The notes: generated by a model not told the origin, from the letters alone. 64,000 bases of DNA from Mesobacterium_A sp034670065 (GCA_034670065.1 JAXMOG010000003.1:1-64000); one strand, 5' to 3'. Positions 8,149-18,148 are shown, numbered from the stretch's first letter. Numbers and translations are program-made.

Positions 8149-9018
8149 TTAGGCTGCCCCTTCGATCCCCGTCTGGCCTGCTAAAGCCAAGGCGCCATCC
8201 AGCGACGTTCCCAAAGGTTCTGTCACTGCGGCAGCCATTACCTTGGGCAGGAACGGCACATAGGATTTGCCAAGCGGTCCGGGCAATACCAGGCGTTCGC
8301 GCGGCTCCCACCCCAAGGCTTCCAATGCACGGGCAATCCAATCAGCCCCCGTCTTCATCAGAATGCGGCCCTGTGGATCCCCCGCCTCGGCAGCGCCAGC
8401 CAGACCAGGGGCCAGACGCGCGTAGTCCGCCGGAATGGCATCACGCGAAAAATCAACAATAGCCTCAGGGCCACCAAATTCATCCAGAACGGCCTCGGTC
8501 AATGCCGTACGCGGCACCATGCCATCATGCGCCTGTAAGCACATACGCAGCAGCCCGCGGCCCAGCCAAGCACCAGAAGCTTCGTCCCCCAGCATCAGGC
8601 CCCAACCGCCAACGCTGCGGACGGTGTCGAAGGTTTTGCTGGCAACGAAAGACCCCGTGCCAATGGAGGCCACAAATCCATTGCGATGCGCCAAGGCACC
8701 ATAAACCAGTGCGCGGCGGTCATCTTCCACTTGTGCATCCGAAAATGGCAGCGCCTTGGCCAGTGCATCCCCTTGGTCCGAAGACATGACCCCAGCCACA
8801 CCAACATAGGCCCGCGCCGCACAAAGTTCTGTCATCGAGATCTGGGCTTTGTCGGCCAACGCCCGCGCGGCGACAGTAATCGCTCTGGCACAGCCTGCCG
8901 GATCGGTCGTGAAATTTGCGCCACGCCCCAAGAAATCCACGCGCCGCGATCCGTCCGCCCAAGCGATCCGGCACTGCGTACCACCGCAGTCTACTCCTAT
9001 GGTAGCGCCACGTGTCAT
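8149..9018 (-). CDS. BadF/BadG-type N-acetylglucosamine kinase
   Basis: A 289-residue sugar kinase of the BadF/BadG/BcrA/BcrD ATPase fold (ASKHA superfamily). The phosphate-1 motif GVDCGGTQCR lies at the N terminus and a phosphate-2-like SIGTGSF lies mid-protein. With nagA directly downstream and no gap, the likely reaction is GlcNAc + ATP to GlcNAc-6-P. A longer reading to 9147 is open, but the ATG at 9018 follows GAGGA and starts at the conserved beta strand, so it is preferred. Glucosamine or MurNAc kinase activity is the main alternative. Confidence 0.88.
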   Translation of the reverse strand: MTRGATIGVDCGGTQCRIAWADGSRRVDFLGRGANFTTDPAGCARAITVAARALADKAQISMTELCAARAYVGVAGVMSSDQGDALAKALPFSDAQVEDDRRALVYGALAHRNGFVASIGTGSFVASKTFDTVRSVGGWGLMLGDEASGAWLGRGLLRMCLQAHDGMVPRTALTEAVLDEFGGPEAIVDFSRDAIPADYARLAPGLAGAAEAGDPQGRILMKTGADWIARALEALGWEPRERLVLPGPLGKSYVPFLPKVMAAAVTEPLGTSLDGALALAGQTGIEGAA

Positions 9019-9094
9019 CCGGTCCTCATTAACCTCTACACGCCGAACAGCCGGCGTTATCCCAAAAAACGACCAGCGCGTTTGCTCCGATAAA

Positions 9095-9109
9095 TTTCGG
9101 AATTCGAAA
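9095..9109. promoter_or_regulatory. possible operator upstream of the GlcNAc genes
   Basis: A 5-5-5 inverted repeat, TTTCG-N5-CGAAA, lies 77-91 bp upstream of the kinase start. It sits in the only sizeable gap (9019-9230) before this two-gene unit, where an amino-sugar regulator would be expected to bind. The palindrome is short and no regulator gene is nearby. Confidence 0.3.
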
Positions 9110-9230
9110 ACAAATGCAGGCCTGAAAATCCAAGCAATATTGTGCAATTAGCGGAAGGATTTCAAGCCCAACGCGATTGCTGACACAGCGAAAACAAACT
9201 GGTGCGTAAACAGAAACAACCCGACTTGGA

Positions 9231-10685
9231 TTAATTCTTCTTTTTCAGGTGCTTTCTCAGCGCTCCGGCATTCTTTTCGCGGCGACCTTTGTATGGGTTT
9301 TTATCCCCCTGGTCACGGAATGTCAGACGGATCGGCGTGCCCGGCATATCAAAGTCGGCCCGCAACCCGTTGACAAGATAGCGCGAATAGCTGGCAGGCA
9401 ATTTGTCGGGATGGTTGCACATCACGATAAATCCCGGCGGGCGCGTCTTGGCCTGGGTCATGTAGCGCAGTTTAATCCGCTTGCCTTGTGGCGCGGGCGG
9501 CGGGTGCTGCTCCAACATGCCAATCAGCCAACGGTTCAGATGCGCGGTGGTCACGCGGCGGTTCCAAACGTCATAAGCGCGCAGAATCGCTTGGTTCAAA
9601 CGATCCAGCCCGCGTCCGGTTTTCGCCGAAACTGTCACCAAAGGCGCGCCCTTCAATTGGGGCAACATCCGGTCCAGACCTTCGCGAAGCGATTTCAGCT
9701 TGGCGTTCTTGTCTCCTTCCAGATCCCATTTGTTGACCGCCACAACCACGGCGCGGCCTTCGCGTTCAGCCAAATCGGCAATGCGCAAATCCTGCGTTTC
9801 AAACGGAATTTCGGCATCCAGCAAAACCACCACAACCTCGGCAAATTTCACCGCGCGCAAACCATCAGATACCGAAAGCTTTTCAAGCTTTTCCTGAACC
9901 TTGGCCTTTTTGCGCATACCGGCGGTATCAAAGATACGCATCGGCGTATCATGCCAATCCAGCTGAACGGAAATTGCGTCACGGGTGATGCCTGCTTCTG
10001 GTCCGGTCAACAGCCGGTCTTCCCCCAGAATTGCGTTGATCAGCGTGGATTTACCCGCATTCGGGCGCCCCACAACAGCAATTTGCATCGGCTTTTCGCG
10101 TGTCGGCACCGGTGTGCTTTCGGGCACATCATCGTCTTCGTCCACATCGGTATCAACTTCTGGCGCGTCGCTGATGGCACGATCCGCGAATTCATCCGCC
10201 AGTGGCTGCAACATGGAATAAAGTTCCGGCAGGCCTTCGCCATGCTCGGCCGACAGACGAAGCGGTTCGCCCAGACCCAGGCTGTAGGCTTCGATCACCC
10301 CAGAGTCGGCGGCGCGGCCCTCGCCCTTGTTGGCGGCCAAAATCACATGCGCAGACCGTTTGCGCAGGATTTCAGCGAACATTTCATCGGTGGGTGTAAC
10401 CCCAACCCGTGCATCGATCATGAACAGGCAGACATCGGCCATATCCACAGCCCGTTCTGTCAGTCGGCGCATTCGGCCTTGCAAGCTGTCGTCGGTGACT
10501 TCTTCCAGACCGGCAGTGTCGATCACGGTAAAACGCAGATCGCCCAGACGCGCCTCACCTTCGCGCAAATCACGCGTCACGCCCGGCTGGTCGTCGACCA
10601 ACGCCAGTCGTTTGCCCACAAGGCGGTTGAACAGCGTGGATTTACCTACGTTGGGGCGGCCCACAATGGCCAGAGAGAACGTCAT
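9231..10685 (-). CDS. der: ribosome biogenesis GTPase Der (EngA)
   Basis: A 484-residue protein with two tandem GTPase domains, the defining trait of Der, which acts in 50S subunit assembly. G1 motifs are GRPNVGKST near residue 8 and GRPNAGKST near residue 206; NKWD marks the second G4. A very acidic linker (VDTDVDEDDDVPE) joins the two GTPases, and a C-terminal KH-like domain follows, ending in a basic KKKN tail. It is last in a yfgM-bamB-der order, matching the E. coli arrangement. A long open frame on the other strand across this gene is an artefact. Confidence 0.97.
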   Translation of the reverse strand: MTFSLAIVGRPNVGKSTLFNRLVGKRLALVDDQPGVTRDLREGEARLGDLRFTVIDTAGLEEVTDDSLQGRMRRLTERAVDMADVCLFMIDARVGVTPTDEMFAEILRKRSAHVILAANKGEGRAADSGVIEAYSLGLGEPLRLSAEHGEGLPELYSMLQPLADEFADRAISDAPEVDTDVDEDDDVPESTPVPTREKPMQIAVVGRPNAGKSTLINAILGEDRLLTGPEAGITRDAISVQLDWHDTPMRIFDTAGMRKKAKVQEKLEKLSVSDGLRAVKFAEVVVVLLDAEIPFETQDLRIADLAEREGRAVVVAVNKWDLEGDKNAKLKSLREGLDRMLPQLKGAPLVTVSAKTGRGLDRLNQAILRAYDVWNRRVTTAHLNRWLIGMLEQHPPPAPQGKRIKLRYMTQAKTRPPGFIVMCNHPDKLPASYSRYLVNGLRADFDMPGTPIRLTFRDQGDKNPYKGRREKNAGALRKHLKKKN

Positions 10686-10734
10686 AACTTTGCTTCCCGA
10701 TCGATCAAGAGCGATGGGTTACACGGTTTTGGTC

Positions 10735-12042
10735 CTAACGGAAAGCGTGCAATTGCCCCTTGGACGTCACGACATACAATACCCCATCAACAACGATAGG
10801 AGCCGAGGTCGCCCCGCCGGGCAATTCTGTCATGCCCAGAAGCGATCCATCACGGGGATCAAAGTGCCGGATTTGCCCATCACTACTGGCGATAACCAAC
10901 CGGCCACCGGCCAAAATGGGACCGTAGTTGACATAAGACGTGTCACGGCGCTTCTGCGGACGACGCTCGGGCTTGTATCCGGGCAGTTCGGTGTCCCACA
11001 CCTGCACACCTGTTTTGGCGTCCAGACGAACCAGATCATTCAGGTCAGACACCAGATAAACCGAATCTGGTGTGATCCACGCCGGGCCACTGGCCCCCAT
11101 CGGCGCGCTCCACTCCCGATCGCCATTGGCGATATTCAGAGCCGTAAAGCTGCCCGAGAAGTTGCCGACATAGATCTTGTCACCATAAGCGACCGGATCG
11201 CCGGTAATATCATCAACCGTTGCAACCGCAAAACCCTGCCGTTGACCTGCCAATGCGGCATTCCACAAACGCAGCCCGCCCTGACGGAACGCGCCTTGCA
11301 GGTCGCCTGATCCATAGCCAAAGATCACACGTTGGTCCGTGACAACGGGCGCCGGGCCACCTGCCACGTTGTTAATATCGGCCAGACCATCAATCTGCCA
11401 ACGCACGCGGCCTGTGTCTGCTTCCAAAGCCCAAGCGGTGGTATCGCCGGACACCAGATAAACAACGCCGCCAAAATAGGTCGGCGCGCCAGTGCCCGTA
11501 TTGCCCAACCGCTGAACCCAAAGGGTTTCACCGGTCGCCGGGTCCAGCGCAACAACACGGCCAAATGCCGATGTGACGTACAGCCGACCATCGCCAATCG
11601 CCAAGGCGCCGCCCGATGCCTGATCAGGCCGTTCGCGGTCTGGGGTCAGATCGACCGACCACAAGGTTTCGCCAGCTGTCGAAGTGGCCGTCACCGTGGC
11701 CGCGCTGTCCAAAGTGAAAATCCGGCCGGATGCCGCAACCGGTTGCGCGGTAATGCGCGCACGGCGTTTGTCACCCTGCCCGATATTGGCGGCCCAAATA
11801 TGCGTCAGGGTTTCGGCCAGCGCGGGGTGGTTCGTACGGGTGCTGGGGGTGCCATGCGCCTGTGTCCAGGATGCATTGCGCGTTACGGCGCCAAGCGCAG
11901 CAGGCTGCGAAGCATCAACCGTTTCTACGGCCATATCTTCGCGGATTTGTTCACGTGAACCGGGAAGGTACACTTCGCGGTTGCTACAGGATGCCAGTAC
12001 GGCCAGCGCAACAACTGCGATTAACGAGCTTGATTTCTGCAC
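10735..12042 (-). CDS. bamB: outer-membrane assembly lipoprotein BamB
   Basis: A 435-residue PQQ-type beta-propeller lipoprotein of the BAM complex, which folds outer-membrane proteins. A lipobox LASC follows a short hydrophobic signal, so the cysteine near residue 19 should be lipidated. Repeated blade motifs such as LDPATGETLW and LEADTGRVRWQ are visible. The start is taken as GTG at 12042, preceded by AGGG; the open frame continues to 12078, but that would put ~12 polar residues before the signal. It lies between the YfgM-like gene and der, with a 49-bp gap to der. Confidence 0.93.
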   Translation of the reverse strand: MQKSSSLIAVVALAVLASCSNREVYLPGSREQIREDMAVETVDASQPAALGAVTRNASWTQAHGTPSTRTNHPALAETLTHIWAANIGQGDKRRARITAQPVAASGRIFTLDSAATVTATSTAGETLWSVDLTPDRERPDQASGGALAIGDGRLYVTSAFGRVVALDPATGETLWVQRLGNTGTGAPTYFGGVVYLVSGDTTAWALEADTGRVRWQIDGLADINNVAGGPAPVVTDQRVIFGYGSGDLQGAFRQGGLRLWNAALAGQRQGFAVATVDDITGDPVAYGDKIYVGNFSGSFTALNIANGDREWSAPMGASGPAWITPDSVYLVSDLNDLVRLDAKTGVQVWDTELPGYKPERRPQKRRDTSYVNYGPILAGGRLVIASSDGQIRHFDPRDGSLLGMTELPGGATSAPIVVDGVLYVVTSKGQLHAFR

Positions 12043-12085
12043 GGCGCCCTGCCCCCTCTTGCTTTGGTATTCACACACACGACCA

Positions 12086-12742
12086 TCACAGGCCTTCGGG
12101 CGTGCCTCCCAGCGCTACAATCAACTGCGCAGCGCGACGACGCAAGCCCGCCGTCGCTTCTGCGTCGACGACAGTGGCATTCAGCCGCTCGATTGCAGCA
12201 TCTACCATGCCTTCGTCGATATCAATCATCGCCAACTGCTCTTCCGCCAGCAAACGCAACGGAGAACCCGGAATAGCCAGCGCCTGCAATTCGGTGCGAC
12301 GCTCTTGGTTGCTCAACCCGCTGTCAGGCAGCGACAAAGCTTTGAAATTCGCGATCTGGCGATAAATTTCCGGCACGTCCGACTGTACCGCAATCTCGCG
12401 CAAAGTCTGTGATGCAGGCTCGGGTTGGTCTGCGGCTGCCAGCTCAGACCCGATCATCAGGTCCAGAACGGCCTTGGCACGTGGGTTGGGCGCATCAATC
12501 TGGCGCAAAGCCGCAACACGCGGATCACCAGCATCGGCGTCAAACGCGCCAAGGATGGCATCGCCAAAATCTTGAGCTTGGGTTGTCGCTTGGGCCTTGC
12601 TCCATTCGCGCCATGCAGCGCCGCCAACCAAAAGAACCACTGCAAGGATCGCGATCCAGCCGTATTTGCGGTACATCGCAAACAGCTTGTCACGGCGCAC
12701 TTCTTCGGTGACTTCGTCGATAAAACTGTCGGTGTTGCTCAC
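12086..12742 (-). CDS. YfgM-like tetratricopeptide membrane protein
   Basis: A 218-residue protein with a cytoplasmic N terminus rich in charged residues, one transmembrane helix (about residues 28-46, IAILAVVLLVGG) and a periplasmic alpha-helical TPR-like domain. This fits the YfgM/TPR_21 family, an ancillary subunit of the Sec translocon that works with periplasmic chaperones. A GTG at 12742 has GAGG eight bases upstream; the longer TTG start at 12757 is less likely. It is the first gene of the yfgM-bamB-der unit, and the 277-bp divergent gap upstream probably holds its promoter. Confidence 0.85.
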   Translation of the reverse strand: MSNTDSFIDEVTEEVRRDKLFAMYRKYGWIAILAVVLLVGGAAWREWSKAQATTQAQDFGDAILGAFDADAGDPRVAALRQIDAPNPRAKAVLDLMIGSELAAADQPEPASQTLREIAVQSDVPEIYRQIANFKALSLPDSGLSNQERRTELQALAIPGSPLRLLAEEQLAMIDIDEGMVDAAIERLNATVVDAEATAGLRRRAAQLIVALGGTPEGL

Positions 12743-13019
12743 GCGGGGCCTCGCCAAATCTTAGTGTTCGCGCCGTTCATAACTTGTGCAATGCGCGGTG
12801 CCAAGGCGTGTTGAGTGCTGCTTTGCGTGCCGTATCGCGGCGTTTGCATCATTTACTGTTCAATTTTTCGCGCCCAGACTTGAAGCCCCCCTTGCACAGA
12901 CCTAATCTGAACCGAACAGTTTACCTGCCTGCGCGAACGCTATACAGGCTCATTTTACAGCTTGGCGACAAGCCTTCCCCCGTGAATTTTCGCGGCTAAG
13001 AAAAGTTGAAGGGACGCAA

Positions 13020-14351
13020 ATGCGATTTGTTCCAGTTTTAGTCGCCATAATTGTGGCGCTTGTTCTATATGGCATCGTTGTAGAGCGGGAGCGCCTGCAA
13101 GACTTCGCCCAAGACGTTCTGCCACCTGCTTTAACTGGCAGCGATCAGGCGGATGTTGACGCGACAGCCGAAGTCGAAGCGACAGATACCGCCCCTGAAG
13201 CACCGGTTGCAGAATTGCCTGCAGGCACGGTCCGGGTGATCGCACTGAAATCCGTCGCAACCGAAATTGACAGCGCCATTACACTGCGCGGCGAAACAGA
13301 AGCTGCACGTCAGGTTAATGTGCAGAGCGAGACAACTGGTACAGTGATTTCAGAGCCTTTGCGCCGTGGCGCCTTTGTCCAAGCCGGACAAGCCTTGTGC
13401 GAATTGGATCCGGGCACGCGCCCTGCGGCACTGGCCGAGGCCAAAGCCCGGCTGGCCGAAGCCATGGCCCGCCGGCCTGAAGTTGAAGCGCGTATTCCCG
13501 AAGCAGAGGCCCGCGTTGCCGAAGCGCGCGCCTTATTGGCCGAAGCACAAATCAATGCCAACGCCGCTGACAAACTCAGCGCTGACGGGTTTGCATCAGA
13601 GTCCCGCGTGAAAGCAACATTTGCCGGTCTCCGCTCTGCCGAAGCCAGAGTCAGCAGCGCCGAAGCCGGTTTGAAATCGGCCAGCTCTGGAACCGATAGT
13701 TTGCAAGCCTCAATCGAAAGCGCGCAGGCCGCTGTTGAACGGGCCGAAACCGAATTGAACCGCCTGACCATCACCGCGCCCTTTGCCGGGCTGTTGGAAA
13801 CCGATACTGCCGAACTGGGCGCTTTGCTGTCGGCCAGCGCGCCATCGGGCGCGCATTGTGCAACGGTGATCCAACTCGATCCGATCAAATTGGTGGGGTA
13901 CGTGCCCGAAACAGCCGTATCTCGGATCGAAGTCGGCGCTCTTGGCGGGGCCCGCCTGAGTGATGGTAGCAATGTCCGCGGACGCGTAACGTTTCTGTCG
14001 CGCAGTGCGGACCCGGCGACGCGCACGTTCCGTGTCGAAATCGCGGTTCCGAATGGCGACCTAAAGATTCGTGACGGACAAACCGCTGAAATTGCGATAG
14101 AGTCTGATGGTGTCCGGGCGCATCTGCTGCCGGCGTCGGCGCTGACATTGTCGGACGAAGGCGTTTTGGGTGTGCGTACTATTGCGCCAGACGACACCGC
14201 TTTGTTCAAAAAAGTCACTTTGATGCGCGACACACGTGAAGGCGTATGGGTCGCTGGCTTGCCCGAAGAGGAAACGATTATCATTGTCGGGCAAGAGTTC
14301 GTGACAGATGGCGTATCTGTGGCACCAAGTTTCGAGGACGTCATACAATGA
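13020..14351 (+). CDS. RND efflux periplasmic adaptor (membrane fusion protein)
   Basis: A 443-residue adaptor with an N-terminal membrane anchor (about 4-20), a ~50-residue acidic Ala/Glu linker, a lipoyl half (VNVQSETTGTVISEPLRRGAFVQAGQ), a long alpha-helical hairpin rich in Ala/Glu/Arg (~140-250), the second lipoyl half (ITAPFAGLLETDTAELGALL) and the beta-barrel and membrane-proximal domains. It links the inner-membrane pump to an outer-membrane channel. Its stop overlaps the start of the permease by ATGA, so the two are translationally coupled. No outer-membrane channel gene is in the window. Confidence 0.94.
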   Translation: MRFVPVLVAIIVALVLYGIVVERERLQDFAQDVLPPALTGSDQADVDATAEVEATDTAPEAPVAELPAGTVRVIALKSVATEIDSAITLRGETEAARQVNVQSETTGTVISEPLRRGAFVQAGQALCELDPGTRPAALAEAKARLAEAMARRPEVEARIPEAEARVAEARALLAEAQINANAADKLSADGFASESRVKATFAGLRSAEARVSSAEAGLKSASSGTDSLQASIESAQAAVERAETELNRLTITAPFAGLLETDTAELGALLSASAPSGAHCATVIQLDPIKLVGYVPETAVSRIEVGALGGARLSDGSNVRGRVTFLSRSADPATRTFRVEIAVPNGDLKIRDGQTAEIAIESDGVRAHLLPASALTLSDEGVLGVRTIAPDDTALFKKVTLMRDTREGVWVAGLPEEETIIIVGQEFVTDGVSVAPSFEDVIQ

Positions 14352-17300
14352 CTGGAATCGTAGACTGGGCCTCTGAACGGGCCCGAATGGTTTTAGCGTT
14401 TATCGTTCTGTCACTTGCTGTCGGAACGGTTGCTTATTTCGGCCTGCCCAAAGAGGGTGAGCCGGATATCGAAATCCCGGCACTGTTTGTATCCGTTCCG
14501 TTCAACGGCATCTCTGCGGCGGACAGTGAAACGCTGTTGGTCAAGCCAATGGAAGCGGAGCTGGCCGATCTGGACGGACTGGACCGGATGTCCTCTACCG
14601 CCGCCGAAGGCTATGCCGGTGTGGCGCTAGAATTTGAATTCGGCTGGGACAAAACCAAGGTCATCGCCGACGTTCGCGACGCGATGAGCAAGGCAGAAGG
14701 CAAGTTTCCCGCCGGTGCCGATCAATATTCGATCAATGAAATCAACTTCTCGCTCTTTCCGATCATTATTGTGAACCTGACCGGTCCCGTACCGGAACGC
14801 ACCATGGCGCGAGTGGCAAAAGACCTGCAGGACAAACTGGAAGGTCTGGATGCCGTTCTGGAAGCCGGGATTGCCGGCAACCGGGACGAGATGCTGGAAG
14901 TCGTGATCGACCCACTGCGTCTGGAATCCTACAATGTGTCGGCAGGTGAGCTGATCAGCGTTGTGCAAAACAACAACCAATTGATCGCTGCGGGTGAGGT
15001 AAACACCGAACAAGGCAGCTTCAGTGTCAAGATTCCGGCCAGTTTTCATGATGCGCGGGATGTGTACAATCTGCCGGTCAAGACCAATGGCAACCGCGTT
15101 GTCACGCTGGGCGATCTGGCGACAATCAACCTGACATTCGAAGACAGGACAGGCACCGCGCGCTTTAACGGCGAGGCGACCTTTGCGTTGCAAGTGGTCA
15201 AACGCAAAGGGTTCAACCTGATCGACACTGCCGAATTGGTCAAAGATACGGTTGCCGAAGCCCAAGCTGAATGGCCCCCTGAATTGCAGGCCTCTGTCCA
15301 GATGGGCACCTCAAACGACCAGTCGCGCACAGTGGATTCCATGGTGCGTCAGCTGGAAGGATCGGTTCTGACAGCAATTGCACTGGTGATGATCGTTGTT
15401 CTGTCATCGCTGGGAACACGCGCTGCCTTGCTGGTTGGTTTTGCCATCCCAACGTCATTTCTGTTGTGCTTTGCTTTCTTGGCCGTGATGGGCATCAGCA
15501 TTTCCAACATCGTCATGTTCGGCTTGATTTTGGCCGTGGGCATGTTGGTGGATGGGGCCATCGTCGTGGTCGAATACGCAGACAAGCGGATCGAAGAGGG
15601 CTCTGGCCCTATGCAGGCCTATGTCGAGGCCGCCAAGCGCATGTTCTGGCCGGTTGTCAGCTCTACCGCGACAACGCTGTGCGCCTTCCTGCCAATGCTG
15701 TTCTGGCCCGGTGTTCCGGGCGAATTCATGGGCATGTTGCCTGTTACCCTGATCTTCGTTTTGTCCGCCTCCTTGGTTGTGGCGCTGGTGTATCTTCCTG
15801 TCATGGGCGGTGTGTCTGGCCGGTTTTCCCGCGCCCTGAACGTGATCAGCGCCTCTTTGAAGCGCAAAATGCCTTGGATCGTGCGCGGCATCATGGTGCC
15901 AATCGCGCTGGCCGGTGTGTTTATCGGCGGGTTGATCCTGTTGAATGCGTCACTTCTGGCACCACCCGGTGCGGCAAACGTTTCGATCAGCGTATTCGGC
16001 GCTGCCTTGTTTTTGGTGTCGGCCGTGGTTGCGTCGATCACCTTTGACGCGCTGAAGTTCAAGCGCCGCAAAAAGCGGATCAAAGCAGGATACCAACGGT
16101 CTTTCTTTGGAACCGTTATCCACCTGCTTGCAGGCAATCCTGTTATGCCATTGGTGGTTATCGGGGCTGTGGTTTACCTGGTGATCAAAGTCTTCCTCTA
16201 CTTTGGTGAAAACAACAACGGTGTGGAATTCTTTGTCGCGACAGAGCCGGAACAGGCCATTGTTTATGTCCGGGCACGCGGCAACCTGTCGTTAGACGAA
16301 AAAGACGCACTGGTCCGTCGTGCAGAAAAAATTGTACTGGACCACCCCGGCGTCCAGAATGCCTTTGCCTTCTCAGGCGATGGCGGATTGGGCAGCAACA
16401 CCGGCGGCGCGCAACCACCCAAGGACACGATTGGTCAGATTCAGCTGGAAACCATTCCCTGGGAAGACCGCACGGATCGCCCGGAACTGGACGGGGATCT
16501 GGTTCTTGCCCAACTGACGGAACAGTTGAAAACCATCCCCGGTGTGGAAACAGATATTCTGAACCTGGCCATGGGGCCTGCCAATGGCAAACCCGTGCAC
16601 CTGCGGCTGAAGGGCGACAACTGGCAAGACCTGCTGGATGCGGCCACGATCGCACGTGACAAGTTTGACGCCACTGCAGGGTTGAAACTGATCGAAGACA
16701 CGCGCCCCCTGCCCGGCATCGACTGGCAGATCAATGTAGACGTGGAAAAAGCCGGTCGTTACGGCGCGGATGTCGCAACCGTTGGTGCAATGGTTCAGCT
16801 TGTGACACGCGGTATTCTGCTGGACACATACACGCCAGAAGGTGCGGATGAGGAAAGCGAAATCCGCGTTCGCCTGCCAGAGCAATACCGGGTACTGTCC
16901 ACGCTCGATACGCTCAAGGTACGCACCATGGATGGGTTGGTGCCCCTGTCCAACTTCATCACACGCGAACCCGTCGCCAAACTGGCCGAGATCAACCGCG
17001 TTGACCAAAAGCGTTACTTCGATGTCAAAGCTGATATCAACTCTGGTCTGGTGAAATTCGTTTCCAAGCAAGATGACACCGATCAGTCGCTTGCTATCGG
17101 CCATGTTGAGACAGAAGAAAAAGACGGAACTTTCCTTTTCAACGGCACGGCATATTCCGTAACCCCTGCCGATCTGGAAATGTTGCAAACTGCCGCCGAC
17201 GAAGACGCGCTGCGTGTTGTAGCACTGACCGCGGATGAACGGATCAAGACCCTGACCAGTTGGCTGGAAACAGATGTCTTGCCCGCCGGGATCGCTTGGG

Positions 17301-18040
17301 AATGGACCGGTGATCAGGAAGATCAGGCAGAAAGCCAGGCATTCCTTGGCAAAGCCTTTATCGGCGCATTGGGCTTGATGTTCATTATCTTGCTGGCTCA
17401 GTTCAACAGTTTCTACAACTCGGCCCTGGTTTTGCTGGCTGTGATCTTGTCGACCACCGGTGTTCTGATCGGGATGCTGGTGATGGGTCAAACCTTCTCG
17501 ATCATTATGACCGGAACAGGCATCGTGGCTCTGGCGGGGATCGTGGTGAACAACAACATTGTTCTGATCGACACCTATCAGGAATACAGCCGGTACATGC
17601 CCCGGATCGAAGCGATCGTGCGCACAGCCGAAGACCGCATTCGTCCGGTGCTGCTGACCACCATCACCACCATCGCGGGCCTTGCGCCGATGATGTTTGG
17701 CCTTAGCCTTGATTTCTTTGGCGGCGGCTATTCCATCGACAGCCCAACGTCGCTGTGGTGGAAGCAGTTGGCAACCGCTGTTGTCTTTGGTCTGGCCATC
17801 GCAACGGTTCTGACACTGGTGTTCACACCTTCGCTGCTGGCGCTGCGTGTATGGTTGGTAACCTATGTAAAATGGGCCTCTCGCGGCTTTGCGGCCATGT
17901 CGATGGGCAAAGCCAGCGCCGCAGCACAGGACTGGGCATTGCAAAGAACCGCACGCCGCCTGAAGCAACCGGAAATCCTGTGGGAAGATGAAACCCCACC
18001 GGCAGAGACGCCCACAATGCCATTGCGCGCCGCGGAATAG
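14348..18040 (+). CDS. RND efflux permease, oversized
   Basis: A 1230-residue inner-membrane RND pump of the HAE/AcrB-related type, driven by the proton gradient. The TM4 motif GMLVDGAIVVVEYADKR is intact, and a second-half counterpart (GIVVNNNIVLIDTY) is present. At 1230 residues it is longer than the usual ~1030-1050. Much of the excess is an insert at ~490-600, between the expected TM6 and TM7, holding two extra hydrophobic stretches and a basic patch. Substrate is unknown. The reading begins at 14348 (ATGA overlap); the frame upstream of it is a shadow of the adaptor gene. Confidence 0.93.
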   Translation: MTGIVDWASERARMVLAFIVLSLAVGTVAYFGLPKEGEPDIEIPALFVSVPFNGISAADSETLLVKPMEAELADLDGLDRMSSTAAEGYAGVALEFEFGWDKTKVIADVRDAMSKAEGKFPAGADQYSINEINFSLFPIIIVNLTGPVPERTMARVAKDLQDKLEGLDAVLEAGIAGNRDEMLEVVIDPLRLESYNVSAGELISVVQNNNQLIAAGEVNTEQGSFSVKIPASFHDARDVYNLPVKTNGNRVVTLGDLATINLTFEDRTGTARFNGEATFALQVVKRKGFNLIDTAELVKDTVAEAQAEWPPELQASVQMGTSNDQSRTVDSMVRQLEGSVLTAIALVMIVVLSSLGTRAALLVGFAIPTSFLLCFAFLAVMGISISNIVMFGLILAVGMLVDGAIVVVEYADKRIEEGSGPMQAYVEAAKRMFWPVVSSTATTLCAFLPMLFWPGVPGEFMGMLPVTLIFVLSASLVVALVYLPVMGGVSGRFSRALNVISASLKRKMPWIVRGIMVPIALAGVFIGGLILLNASLLAPPGAANVSISVFGAALFLVSAVVASITFDALKFKRRKKRIKAGYQRSFFGTVIHLLAGNPVMPLVVIGAVVYLVIKVFLYFGENNNGVEFFVATEPEQAIVYVRARGNLSLDEKDALVRRAEKIVLDHPGVQNAFAFSGDGGLGSNTGGAQPPKDTIGQIQLETIPWEDRTDRPELDGDLVLAQLTEQLKTIPGVETDILNLAMGPANGKPVHLRLKGDNWQDLLDAATIARDKFDATAGLKLIEDTRPLPGIDWQINVDVEKAGRYGADVATVGAMVQLVTRGILLDTYTPEGADEESEIRVRLPEQYRVLSTLDTLKVRTMDGLVPLSNFITREPVAKLAEINRVDQKRYFDVKADINSGLVKFVSKQDDTDQSLAIGHVETEEKDGTFLFNGTAYSVTPADLEMLQTAADEDALRVVALTADERIKTLTSWLETDVLPAGIAWEWTGDQEDQAESQAFLGKAFIGALGLMFIILLAQFNSFYNSALVLLAVILSTTGVLIGMLVMGQTFSIIMTGTGIVALAGIVVNNNIVLIDTYQEYSRYMPRIEAIVRTAEDRIRPVLLTTITTIAGLAPMMFGLSLDFFGGGYSIDSPTSLWWKQLATAVVFGLAIATVLTLVFTPSLLALRVWLVTYVKWASRGFAAMSMGKASAAAQDWALQRTARRLKQPEILWEDETPPAETPTMPLRAAE

Positions 18041-18070
18041 CCGCAGCGCGCACGCCAGACAGAACGTTCA

Positions 18071-18110
18071 GAAAAAATCAGCCGCGCGATGGAGTGTCAT
18101 CGCGCGGCTG
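18071..18110 (-). terminator. terminator of the dctD-like gene, possibly bidirectional
   Basis: A perfect 13-bp stem (18079-18091 with 18098-18110) and a 6-nt loop. Read on the minus strand it is followed by six T residues (18072-18077), giving a textbook intrinsic terminator 39 bp past the DctD-like stop. It also stands between convergent genes and may help end the RND transcript. Confidence 0.88.
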
Positions 18111-18148
18111 GGTTTAGCCAGATCACAATTGGGGCCTTGGGCACCGCG

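Noticed and set aside
9249..10799. 516-residue open frame on the plus strand across der
   Set aside because: It lies fully antisense to a clear two-domain GTPase gene; its protein is rich in His, Gln and Arg with no motif, as expected of a GC-rich shadow frame.
16373..17968. 531-residue open frame on the minus strand across the RND permease
   Set aside because: Shadow of the permease; composition is His/Gln-rich and motif-free.
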